Origin: Archivesica marissinica
Taxonomy: Eukaryota > Mollusca > Bivalvia > Venerida > Vesicomyidae
DNA length: 64,000 nt
Reading direction: 5' to 3'
Assembly (NCBI GenBank): GCA_014843695.1
Contig: CM026401.1
Span: 33,311,784-33,375,783, forward strand
Shown: piece after piece, positions 1-13,023 of the stretch
How positions within the stretch are numbered: position 1 is the first letter of the stretch
Layout of the letters: every line of letters starts with the position of its first letter
Made by a program: the position numbers and the translations under genes
Notes under the pieces: generated by a model
Told to the model about the DNA's origin: nothing
Database searches by the model: none
The model's input: the letters and a program-made list of their open reading frames with translations, nothing else

Positions 1-648
1 NNNNNNNNNNNNNNNNNNNNNNNNNNNNNNNNNNNNNNNNNNNNNNNNNNNNNNNNNNNNNNNNNNNNNNNNNNNNNNNNNNNNNNNNNNNNNNNNNNNN
101 NNNNNNNNNNNNNNNNNNNNNNNNNNNNNNNNNNNNNNNNNNNNNNNNNNNNNNNNNNNNNNNNNNNNNNNNNNNNNNNNNNNNNNNNNNNNNNNNNNNN
201 NNNNNNNNNNNNNNNNNNNNNNNNNNNNNNNNNNNNNNNNNNNNNNNNNNNNNNNNNNNNNNNNNNNNNNNNNNNNNNNNNNNNNNNNNNNNNNNNNNNN
301 NNNNNNNNNNNNNNNNNNNNNNNNNNNNNNNNNNNNNNNNNNNNNNNNNNNNNNNNNNNNNNNNNNNNNNNNNNNNNNNNNNNNNNNNNNNNNNNNNNNN
401 NNNNNNNNNNNNNNNNNNNNNNNNNNNNNNNNNNNNNNNNNNNNNNNNNNNNNNNNNNNNNNNNNNNNNNNNNNNNNNNNNNNNNNNNNNNNNNNNNNNN
501 NNNNNNNNNNNNNNNNNNNNNNNNNNNNNNNNNNNNNNNNNNNNNNNNNNNNNNNNNNNNNNNNNNNNNNNNNNNNNNNNNNNNNNNNNNNNNNNNNNNN
601 NNNNNNNNNNNNNNNNNNNNNNNNNNNNNNNNNNNNNNNNNNNNNNNN
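1..648. other. Assembly gap (N run)
   Basis: All bases are N. The first readable base lies inside a 38-bp satellite monomer, so the gap most likely hides more of the same satellite. The true array length is therefore unknown. Confidence 0.99.
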
Positions 649-3600
649 CATGACTTCTATAGTAAACTATGCATGTCAGTAACTCCCATGACTTCTATAG
701 TAAACTATGCATGTCAGTAACTCCCATGACTTCTATAGTAAACTATGCATGTCAGTAACTCCCATGACTTCTCTAGTAAACTATGCATGTCAGTAACTCC
801 CATGACTTCTATAGTAAACTATGCATGTCAGTAACTCCCATGACTTCTATAGTAAACTATGCATGTCAGTAACTCCCATGACTTCTATAGTAACTATGCA
901 TGTCAGTAACTCCCATGACTTCTCTAGTAAACTATGCATGTCAGTAACTCCCATGACTTCTATAGTAAACTATGCATGTCAGTAACTCCCATGACTTCTA
1001 TAGTAAACTATGCATGTCAGTAACTCCCATGACTTCTATAGTAAACTATGCATGTCAGTAACTCCCATGACTTCTATAGTAAACTATGCATGTCAGTAAC
1101 TCCCATGACTTCTATAGTAAACAATGCATGTCAGTAACTCCCATGACTTCTATAGTAAACTATGCATGTCAGTAACTCCCATGACTTCTATAGTAAACTA
1201 TGCATGTCAGTAACTCCCATGACTTCTATAGTAAACAATGCATGTCAGTAACTCCCATGACTTCTATAGTAACCAATGCATGTCAGTAACTCCCATGACT
1301 TCTATAGTAAACTATGCATGTCAGTAACTCCCATGACTTCTATAGTAAACTATGCATGTCAGTAACTCACATGACTTCTATAGTAAACTATGCATGTCAG
1401 TAACTCCCATGACTTCTATAGTAAACTATGCATGTCAGTAACTCCCATGACTTCTCTAGTAAACTATGCATGTCAGTAACTCCCATGACTTCTATAGTAA
1501 ACTATGCATGTCAGTAACTCCCATGACTTCTATAGTAACTATGCATGTCAGTAACTCCCATGACTTCTATAGTAAACTATGCATGTCAGTAACTCCCATG
1601 ACTTCTATAGTAAACTATGCATGTCAGTAACTCCCATGACTTCTATAGTAACTATGCATGTCAGTAACTCCCATGACTTCTATAGTAACCAATGCATGTC
1701 AGTAACTCCCATGACTTCTATAGTACTATGCATGTCAGTAACTCCCATGACTTCTATAGTAAACTATGCATGTCAGTAACTCCCATGACTTCTATAGTAA
1801 CTATGCATGTCAGTAACTCCCATGACTTCTATAGTAAACTATGCATGTCAGTAACTCCCATGACTTCTATAGTAAACTATGCATGTCAGTAACTCCCATG
1901 ACTTCTATAGTAACCAATGCATGTCAGTAACTCCCATGACTTCTCTAGTTATCGATGCATGTCAGTAACTCCCATGACATCACTAGTAAACGATGCATGT
2001 CAGTAACTCCCATGACATCAATAGTAAACTATGCATGTCAGTAACTCCCATGCCTTCGATAGTTAACTATACATGTCAGTAACTCCCATGACTTCTCTAG
2101 TAAACTATGCATGTCAGTAACTCTCTTGACTTCTCAAGTAAACTATGCATGTCAGTAACTCCCATGACTACTCTAGTAAACTATGCATGTCAGTAACTCC
2201 CATGACTTCTCTAGTAAACTATGCATGTCAGTAACTCCCATGACTTCTCTAGTAAACTATGCATGTCAGTAACTCCAATGACATTTATAGTAAACTATGC
2301 ATGTCAGTAACTCCCATTACTTCGATAGTAAACTATGCATGTCAGTAACTCCCATGACTTCTATAGTAAACTATGTATGTCAGTAACGCCCATGACTTCT
2401 CTAGTACACGATGCATGTCAGTAACGCCCATGCCTTCTATAGTAACCAATACATGTCAGTAACTCCCATGCCTTCTATAGTAAACTATGCATGTCAGTAA
2501 CTCCCATGACTTCTATAGTAAACTATGCATGTCAGTAACTCCCATGACTTCTATAGTAAACTATGCATGTCAGTAACTCCCATGACTTCTATAGTAAACA
2601 ATGCATGTCAGTAACTCCCATGACTTCTATAGTAACCATGCATGTCAGTAACTCCCATGACTTCTATAGTAAACTATGCATGTCAGTAACTCCCATGACT
2701 TCTATAGTAAACTATGCATGTCAGTAACTCCCATGACTTCTATAGTAACCATGCATGTCAGTAACTCCCATGACTTCTTAAAACTATGCATGTCAGTAAC
2801 TCCCATGACTTCTATAGTAAACTATGCATGTCAGTAACTCCCATGACTTCTATAGTAAACTATGCATGTCAGTAACTCCCATGACTTCTATAGTAAACTA
2901 TGCATGTCAGTAACTCCCATGACTTCTCTAGTAAACTATGCATGTCAGTAACTCCCATGACTTCTATAGTAAACTATGCATGTCAGTAACTCCCATGACT
3001 TCTATAGTAAACTATGCATGTCAGTAACTCCCATGACTTCTATAGTAAATATGCATGTCAGTAACTCCCATGACTTCTATAGTAACCAATGCATGTCAGT
3101 AACTCCCATGACTTCTCTAGTAAACTATGCATGTCAGTAACTCCCATGACTTCTATAGTAAACGATGCATGTCAGTAACTCCCATGACTTCTATAGTAAA
3201 CTATGCATGTCAGTAACTCCCATGACTTCTTAGTAAACTATGCATGTCAGTAACTCCCATGACTTCTATAGTAAACTATGCATGTCAGTAACTCCCATGA
3301 CTTCTATAGTAAACTATGCATGTCAGTAACTCCCATGACTTCTATAGTAACCTATGCATGTCAGTAACTCCCATGACTTCTCTAGTAAACTATGCATGTC
3401 AGTAACTCCCATGACTTCTATAGTAAACTATGCATGTCAGTAACTCCCATGACTTCTATAGTAAACTATGCATGTCAGTAACTCCCATGACTTCTATAGT
3501 AACCAATGCATGTCAGTAACTCCCATGACTTCTATAGTAAACTATGCATGTCAGTAACTCCCATGACTTCTCTAGTAAACTATGCATGTCAGTAACTCCC

Positions 3601-6600
3601 ATGACTTCTATAGTAACCAATGCATGTCAGTAACTCCCATGACTTCTATAGTAAACTATGCATGTCAGTAACTCCCATGACTTCTATAGTAAACTATGCA
3701 TGTCAGTAACTCCCATGACTTCTCTAGTAAACTATGCATGTCAGTAACTCCCATGACTTCTATAGTAAACTATGCATGTCAGTAACTCCCATGACTTCTA
3801 TAGTAAACTATGCATGTCAGTAACTCCCATGACTTCTATAGTAAACTATGCATGTCAGTAACTCCCATGACTTCTATAGTAACCAATGCATGTCAGTAAC
3901 TCCCATGACTTCTATAGTAAACTATGCATGTCAGTAACTCCCATGACTTCTATAGTAAACTATGCATGTCAGTAACTCCCATGACTTCTATAGTAACCAA
4001 TGCATGTCAGTAACTCCCATGACTTCTATAGTAACCAATGCATGTCAGTAACTCCCATGACTTCTATAGTAAACTATGCATGTCAGTAACTCCCATGACT
4101 TCTATAGTAAACTATGCATGTCAGTAACTCCCATGACTTCTATAGTAAACTATGCATGTCAGTAACTCCCATGACTTCTCTAGTAAACTATGCATGTCAG
4201 TAACTCCCATGACTTCTATAGTAAACTATGCATGTCAGTAACTCCCATGACTTCTATAGTAACCAATGCATGTCAGTAACTCCCATGACTTCTATAGTAA
4301 ACTATGCATGTCAGTAACTCCCATGACTTCTATAGTAACAATGCATGTCAGTAACTCCCATGACTTCTATAGTAACATGCATGTCAGTAACTCCCATGAC
4401 TTCTCTAGTAAACTATGCATGTCAGTAACTCCCATGACTTCTATAGTAAACTATGCATGTCAGTAACTCCCATGACTTCTATAGTAAACTATGCATGTCA
4501 GTAACTCCCATGACTTCTATAGTAAACTATGCATGTCAGTAACTCCCATGACTTCTATAGTAAACTATGCATGTCAGTAACTCCCATGACTTCTATAGTA
4601 AACTATGCATGTCAGTAACTCCCATGACTTCTCTAGTAAACTATGCATGTCAGTAACTCCCATGACTTCTATAGTAAACTATGCATGTCAGTAACTCCCA
4701 TGACTTCTATAGTAACCAATGCATGTCAGTAACTCCCATGACTTCTATAGTAAACTATGCATGTCAGTAACTCCCATGACTTCTATAGTAACCAATGCAT
4801 GTCAGTAACTCCCATGACTTCTCTAGTAAACTATGCATGTCAGTAACTCCCATGACTTCTATAGTAAACTATGCATGTCAGTAACTCCCATGACTTCTAT
4901 AGTAAACTATGCATGTCAGTAACTCCCATGACTTCTATAGTAAACTATGCATGTCAGTAACTCCCATGACTTCTATAGTAAACTATGCATGTCAGTAACT
5001 CCCATGACTTCTATAGTAAACTATGCATGTCAGTAACTCCCATGACTTCTATAGTAACTATGCATGTCAGTAACTCCCATGACTTCTATAGTACAATGCA
5101 TGTCAGTAACTCCCATGACTTCTATAGTAACCAATGCATGTCAGTAACTCCCATGACTTCTATAGTAACTATGCATGTCAGTAACTCCCATGACTTCTAT
5201 AGTAAACTATGCATGTCAGTAACTCCCATGACTTCTATAGTAAACTATGCATGTCAGTAACTCCCATGACTTCTATAGTAAACTATGCATGTCAGTAACT
5301 CCCATGACTTCTATAGTAACCAATGCATGTCAGTAACTCCCATGACTTCTATAGTAAACTATGCATGTCAGTAACTCCCATGCCTTCTATAGTAACCAAT
5401 GCATGTCAGTAACTCCCATGACTTCTATAGTAACCAATGCATGTCAGTAACTCCCATGACTTCTATAGTAAACGATGCATGTCAGTAACTCCCATGACTT
5501 CTATAGTAAACTATGCATGTCAGTAACTCCCATGACTTCTATAGTAAACTATGCATGTCAGTAACTCCCATGACTTCTATAGTAAACTATGCATGTCAGT
5601 AACTCCCATGACTTCTATAGTAAACTATGCATGTCAGTAACTCCCATGACTTCTATAGTAACCAATGCATGTCAGTAACTCCCATGACTTCTATAGTAAA
5701 CTATGCATGTCAGTAACTCCCATGCCTTCTATAGTAACCAATGCATGTCAGTAACTCCCATGACTTCTATAGTAACCAATGCATGTCAGTAACTCCCATG
5801 ACTTCTCTAGTAAACTATGCATGTCAGTAACTCCCATGACTTCTATAGTAAACTATGCATGTCAGTAACTCCCATGACTTCTATAGTAAACTATGCATGT
5901 CAGTAACTCCCATGACTTCTCTAGTAAACTATGCATGTCAGTAACTCCCATGACTCTTAGTAAACTATGCATGTCAGTAACTCCCATGACTTCTCTAGTA
6001 AACTATGCATGTCAGTAACTCCCATGACTTCTATAGTAAACTATGCATGTCAGTAACTCCCATGACTTCTATAGTAAACATGCATGTCAGTAACTCCCAT
6101 GACTTCTATAGTAAACTATGCATGTCAGTAACTCCCATGACTTCTATAGTAAACTATGCATGTCAGTAACTCCCATGACTTCTATAGTAACCAATGCATG
6201 TCAGTAACTCCCATGACTTCTCTAGTAAACTATGCATGTCAGTAACTCCCATGACTTCTATAGTAAACTATGCATGTCAGTAACTCACATGACTTCTATA
6301 GTAACCTATGCATGTCAGTAACTCCCATGACTTCTATAGTAAACTATGCATGTCAGTAACTCCCATGACTTCTATAGTAAACTATGCATGTCAGTAACTC
6401 CCATGACTTCTCTAGTAAACTATGCATGTCAGTAACTCCCATGACTTCTATAGTAAACTATGCATGTCAGTAACTCCCATGACTTCTATAGTAAACTATG
6501 CATGTCAGTAACTCCCATGACTTCTATAGTAAACTATGCATGTCAGTAACTCACATGACTTCTATAGTAACCAATGCATGTCAGTAACTTCCATGACTTC

Positions 6601-9600
6601 TATAGTAAACTATGCATGTCAGTAACTCCCATGACTTCTCTAGTAAACTATGCATGTCAGTAACTCCCATGACTTCTATAGTAACCAATGCATGTCAGTA
6701 ACTCCCATGACTTCTATAGTAAACTATGCATGTCAGTAACTCCCATGACTTCTATAGTAACCAATGCATGTCAGTAACTCCCATGACTTCTATAGTAACC
6801 AATGCATGTCAGTAACTCCCATGACTTCTCTAGTAAACTATGCATGTCAGTAACTCCCATGACTTCTATAGTAAACGATGCATGTCAGTAACTCCCATGA
6901 CTTCTATAGTAAACTATGCATGTCAGTAACTCCCATGACTTCTCTAGTAAACTATGCATGTCAGTAACTCCCATGACTTCTATAGTAAACTATGCATGTC
7001 AGTAACTCCCATGACTTCTATAGTAAACTATGCATGTCAGTAACTCCCATGACTTCTATAGTAACCAATGCATGTCAGTAACTCCCATGACTTCTCTAGT
7101 AAACTATGCATGTCAGTAACACCCATGACTGCTCTAGTAAACTATGCATGTCAGTAACTCCCATGCCTTCTATAGTAAACTATGCATGTCAGTAACTCCC
7201 ATGACTTCTATAGTAAAATATGCATGTCAGTAACTCCCATGACTTCTATAGTAAACTATGCATGTCAGTAACTCCCATGACTTCTATAGTAACCAATGCA
7301 TGTCAGTAACTCCCATAACTTCTATAGTAAACTATGCATGTCAGTAACTCCCATGCCTTCTATAGTAACCAATGCATGTCAGTAACTCCCATGACCTCTA
7401 TAGTAACCAATGCATGTCAGTAACTCCCATGACTTCTCTAGTAAACTATGCATGTCAGTAACTCCCATGACTTCTATAGTAAACTATGCATGTCAGTAAC
7501 TCACATGACTTCTATAGTAACCTATGCATGTCAGTAACTCCCATGATCTCTCTAGTAAACTATGCATGTCAGTAACTCCCATGATCTCTCTAGTAAACTA
7601 TGCATGTCAGTAACTCCCATGACTTCTCTAGTAAACTATGCATGTCAGTTACTCCCATGACTTCCATAGTAAACTATGCATGTCAGTAACTCCCATGACT
7701 TCTATAGTAAACTATGCATGTCAGTAACTCCCATGACTTCTATAGTAAACTATGCATGTCAGTAACTCACATGACCTCTATAGTAACCAATGCATGTCAG
7801 TAACTCCCATGACTTCTCTAGTAAACTATGCATGTCAGTAACTCCCATGACTTCTATAGTAACCAATGCATGTCAGTAACTCCCATGACTTCTATAGTAA
7901 ACTATGCATGTCAGTAACTCCCATGCCTTCTATAGTAACCAATGCATGTCAGTAACTCCCATGACTTCTATAGTAACCAATGCATGTCAGTAACTCCCAT
8001 GACTTCTCTAGTAAACTATGCATGTCAGTAACTCCCATGACTTCTATAGTAAACGATGCATGTCAGTAACTCCCATGACTTCTCTAGTAAACTATGCATG
8101 TCAGTAACTCCCATGACTTCTCTAGTAAACTATGCATGTCAGTAACTCCCATGACTTCTCTAGTAAAACTATGCATATCAGTAACTCCCATGACTTCTAT
8201 AGTAAACTATGCATGTCAGTAACTCCCATGACTTCTATAGTAACCAATGCATGTCAGTAACTCCCATGACTTCTATAGTAAACTATGCATGTCAGTAACT
8301 CCCATGCCTTCTATAGTAACCAATGCATGTCAGTAACTCCCATGACTTCTATAGTAACCAATGCATGTCAGTAACTCCCATGACTTCTCTAGTAAACTAT
8401 GCATGTCAGTAACTCCCATGACTTCTATAGTAAACTATGCATGTCAGTAACTCCCATGACTTCTATAGTAAACTATGCATGTCAGTAACTCCCATGACTT
8501 CTCTAGTAAACTATGCATGTCAGTAACTCCCATGACTTCTATAGTAAACTATGCATGTCAGTAACTCCCATGACTTCTATAGTAAACTATGCATGTCAGT
8601 AACACCCATGACTTCTCTAGTAAACTATGCATGTCAGTAACTCCCATGACCTCTATAGTAAACTATGCATGTCAGTAACTCCCATGACTTCTATAGTAAA
8701 TTATGCATGTCAGTAACTCACATGACTTCTATAGTAACCAATGCATGTCAGTAACTCCCATGACTTCTATAGTAACCAATGCATGTCAGTAACTCCCATG
8801 ACTTCTATAGTAAACGATGCATGTCAGTAACTCCCATGATTTCTATAGTAAACGATGCATGTCAGTAACGCCCATGATTTCTATAGTAAACGATGCATGT
8901 CAGTAACGCCCATGACTTCTATAGTAGCCTATGCATGTCAGTAACTCCCATGACTTCTAAAGTAAACTATGCATGTCAGTAACTCCCATGCCTTCTATAG
9001 TAACCAATGCATGTCAGTAACTCTCATGACTTCAATAGTAACCAATGCATGTCAGTAACTCCCATGACTTCTCTAGTAAACTATGCATGTCAGTAACTCC
9101 CATGACTGCTCTAGTAAACTATGCATGTCAGTAACTCCCATGACTTCTATAGTAAACGATGCATGTCAGTAACTCCCATGATTTCTATAGTAAACGATGC
9201 ATGTCAGTAACGCCCATGACTTATATAGTAAACGATGCATGTCAGTAACGCCCATGACTTCTATAGTAACCTATGCATGTCAGTAACTCCCATGACTTCT
9301 ATAGTAAACTATGCATGTCAGTAACTCCCATGCCTTCTATAGTAACCAATGCATGTCAGTAACTCTCATGACTTCTATAGTAACCAATGCATGTCAGTAA
9401 CTCCCATGACTTCTCTAGTAAACTATGCATGTCAGTAACTCCCATGACTTCTATAGTAAACTATGCATGTCAGTAACTCCCATGACGTCTATAGTAACAA
9501 ATACATGTCAGTAACTCCCATGACTTCTATAGTAAACTATGCATGTCAGTAACTCCCATGACTTCTATAGTAAACGATGCATGTCAGTAACTCCCATAAT

Positions 9601-11140
9601 TTCTATAGTAAACGATGCATGTCAGTAACGCCCATGACTTCTATAGTAAACTATGCATGTCAGTAACTCACATGACTTCTATAGTAACCTATGCATGTCA
9701 GTAACTCCCATGACTTCTATAGTAAACTATGCATGTCAGTAACTCCCATGACTCTCTAGTAAACTATGCATGTCAGTAACTCCCATGACTTCTATAGTAA
9801 CTATGCATGTCAGTAACTCCCATGACTTCTATAGTAAACTATGCATGTCAGTAACTCCCATGACTTCTATAGTAAACTATGCATGTCAGTAACCCATGAC
9901 TTCTCTAGTAAACTATGCATGTCAGTAACTCCCATGACTTCTATAGTAAACTATGCATGTCAGTAACTCCCATGACTTCTATAGTAAACTATGCATGTCA
10001 GTAACTCCCATGACTTCTATAGTAAACTATGCATGTCAGTAACTCCCATGACTTCTATAGTAAACTATGCATGTCAGTAACTCCCATGACTTCTATAGTA
10101 AACTATGCATGTCAGTAACTCCCATGACTTCTATAGTAAACAATGCATGTCAGTAACTCCCATGACTTCTATAGTAACCAATGCATGTCAGTAACTCCCA
10201 TGACTTCTATAGTAAACAATGCATGTCAGTAACTCCCATGACTTCTCTAGTAAACTATGCATGTCAGTAACTCCCATGACTTCTATAGTAAACGATGCAT
10301 GTCAGTAACTCCCATGACTTCTATAGTAAACTATGCATGTCAGTAACTCCCATGACTTCTATAGTAAACTATGCATGTCAGTAACTCCCATGACTTCTAT
10401 AGTAAACTATGCATGTCAGTAACTCCCATGACTTCTATAGTAAACTATGCATGTCAGTAACTCCCATGACTTCTATAGTAAACTATGCATGTCAGTAACT
10501 CCCATGACTTCTATAGTAAACTATGCATGTCAGTAACTCCCATGACTTCTATAGTAAACTATGCATGTCAGTAACTCCCATGACTTCTCTAGTAAACTAT
10601 GCATGTCAGTAACTCCCATGACTTCTATAGTAAACTATGCATGTCAGTAACTCCCATGACTTCTATAGTAAACTATGCATGTCAGTAACTCCCATGACTT
10701 CTATAGTAAACTATGCATGTCAGTAACTCCCATGACTTCTATAGTAAACTATGCATGTCAGTAACTCCCATGACTTCTATAGTAACCAATGCATGTCAGT
10801 AACTCCCATGACTTCTATAGTAAACGATGCATGTCAGTAACTCCCATGACTTCTATAGTAAACGATGCATGTCAGTAACTCCCATGACTTCTATAGTAAA
10901 CATGCATGTCAGTAACGCCCATGACTTCTATAGTAACCTATGCATGTCAGTAACTCCCATGACTTCTCTAGTAACCTATGCATGTCAGTAACTCCCATGA
11001 CTTCTCTAGTAAACTATGCATGTCAGTAACTCCCATGACGTCAATAGTAACCTATGTATGTCAGTAACTCCCATGACGTCTATAGTAACCTATGCATGTC
11101 AGTAGCTCCCATGACTTCTATAGTAAACTATGTCAGTAAC
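649..11140. repeat. 38-bp satellite array, about 276 copies
   Basis: The monomer contains ATGCATGTCAGTAACTCCCA and then a segment ending CTATAGTAAACT. The spacing of 38 bp can be read directly, for example from 649 to 687. Common variants are CTCTAG for CTATAG, AACCAATG for AAACTATG, and 1-3 bp shortenings in the AGTAAACT segment. A diverged patch lies at about 1940-2460. Nine-monomer higher-order units appear at about 5320-5820 and 8780-9420. Short open frames of 66-91 codons simply read through the monomer. The right edge is degenerate and ends in unique DNA at 11141. Confidence 0.97.
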
Positions 11141-11350
11141 TAGAAAACGAAGCAAGATAGACATATAGTTCCAATGGAACGCCTATAGGAAATATCATAA
11201 CATTCAAATAAACCATACCCCATGACCTTGAGGTTGACATTGCAAGGTCATAGCAAGGTCATGCGAATATATTCCATGATGTGAATATATACCGCTGTAA
11301 AGTAAGCATTTGTTATTGTGTTACATACGAGCGCGGGAGTTTACATATCT
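11141..11350. other. Spacer with clustered AGGTCA-type half-sites
   Basis: This is unique AT-rich sequence between the 38-bp and 22-bp arrays. At 11223-11261 there are three extended half-sites: TGACCTTGA on one strand and two GCAAGGTCA copies on the other. The two direct copies start 11 bp apart. Such sites are bound by monomeric nuclear receptors of the ERR/NR5A type in animals. Function here is inference only. Confidence 0.35.
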
Positions 11351-11966
11351 CGGAGTGATATCCTAGGAACGGCGGAGTGATATCCTAGAAACGGCGGAGT
11401 GATATCCTAGGAACGGCGGAGTGATATCCTAGGACCGGCGGAGTGATATCCTAGGAACGGCGGAGTGATATCCTAGGAACGTCGGGGTGATATCCTAGGA
11501 ACGGCGGAGTGATATCCTAGGAACGGCGGAGTGATATCCTAGGGACGGCGGAGTGATATCCTAGGAACGGCGGAGTGATATCCTAGGAACGTCGGGGTGA
11601 TATCCTAGGAACGGCGGAGTGATATCCTAGGAACGACGGAGTGATATCCTAGGAACGGCGGAGTGATATCCTAGGAACGGCGGAGTGATATCCTAGGAAC
11701 GGCGGAGTGATATCCTAGGAACGGCGGAGTGATATCCTAGGAACGGCGGAGTGATATCCTAGGGACGGCGGAGTGATATCCTAGGGACGGCGGAGTGATA
11801 TCCTAGGAACGGCGGAGTGATATCCTAGGAACGGCGGGGTGATATCCTAGGAACGACGGAGTGATGTCCTAGGAACGACGGAGTGATATCCTAGGAACGG
11901 CGGAGTGATATCCTAGGGACGGCGGAGTGATATCCTAGGGACGGCGGAGTGATATCCTAGGGACGG
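11351..11966. repeat. 22-bp minisatellite, 28 copies
   Basis: The unit contains GTGATATCCTAGGAACGGCG and repeats exactly every 22 bp. Each unit carries the palindromes GATATC and CCTAGG. Variants are few (GGGACGG, GTCGGGG, GACGGAG), indicating recent expansion. The open frame that overlaps its right edge on the minus strand (11913-12353) has no recognisable domain. Confidence 0.97.
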
Positions 11967-12881
11967 CTCCATTAGTTCGATAGCATTTTGTTCATGCTGA
12001 ATTACATTTTCAACATGTTTAATTACTTTACAAAAACAAATTAGCAATAATGTGAACTTCTTTCTATCGCAGCTACTTTGATCGTTTTCATTTTTTAATC
12101 GATCGTCGATGATAAAACAAATAATTAACGAAAATAGTAATACATTTTGCACCATAATGATGTAAGATAGATACAATCTTTTATCTTTTGATGCAAACTG
12201 ACTCCAAGTGATGAATAAATGCATGCACACATCCATTAGACTGCTGTTGATAGGGGATAATGTAAATCTGAAAATTTCAAGAGCACGAGCTTCAAAGCAT
12301 GCACGAGAACGAGTAATGTCTTCTCCAATTACACAATTACCACTAATGGTCATTAAGCTAGGGAATAATGTTCATTTAGCAGACGAGAAATGATTAAATG
12401 CATAAGTGTTAATTCGTGAAAATGTGCTTGTTACTTCGGTTGTTTACGATCTTGTAAATAAATTATATCTATGCATGGGAACGTCAGTAAATGCGAAATT
12501 AACGTCTGCAACCAGGCGCATTTCGGTAATTAAAATCACTTCAAGGGTGTAACAGAAGATATATAAGCAAAGGTAAACCATACTAAATCACCGTCATATG
12601 CATATGCCTGCATTCCAATCGCTATTTTAATATCGCGATACAGAGCACTTTTAATCTGCGATTAGTTTCTGTTAATATACATTTAGCATGCAGATGATTA
12701 TATCCACCGCCATTTCACTAATGAATACAGCTAATGGATTTCGGCACTTTGACAGGTCATATGATTTGCGCATGCGCAGTGTCTCTTCTGTTCGTCTGTT
12801 TCCTGGGAGAGGCTTTAAAATCGGCCTGCCGCGTTTTACCTATAATGCATAGCTATCGCTGAACTGTACTAATATATATAT

Positions 12882-12921
<40 letters not shown>

Positions 12922-13023
12922 TTTAATCATTCATCTATCTATCTTTAAGCACAACTCCAATTCAACATAAGTAACCAAACATATTTCATTCTAAAGTAAT
13001 AAACATGTTTACACATGTATTAA
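11967..13023. other. Unique AT-rich spacer with (TA)n and an NRF1-like site
   Basis: No gene is recognised. The sequence includes a (TA)n tract at 12871-12919 and a perfect TGCGCATGCGCA palindrome at 12767-12778, the consensus for NRF1, a regulator of animal housekeeping promoters. Short open frames on both strands at 11913-12393 have no family signature. Confidence 0.5.
12767..12778. promoter_or_regulatory. NRF1-type palindrome
   Basis: TGCGCATGCGCA matches the NRF1 consensus palindrome exactly. GC-richer sequence follows (about 12779-12835) in an otherwise AT-rich spacer. No transcript can be placed beside it, so promoter activity is only a possibility. Confidence 0.3.

Noticed and set aside
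649..11140. Possible CRISPR array
   Set aside because: Repeats are directly contiguous with no unique spacers, and the context is a eukaryotic satellite.
11913..12353. 146-codon minus-strand frame
   Set aside because: It runs into the 22-bp array and shows no recognisable motif.
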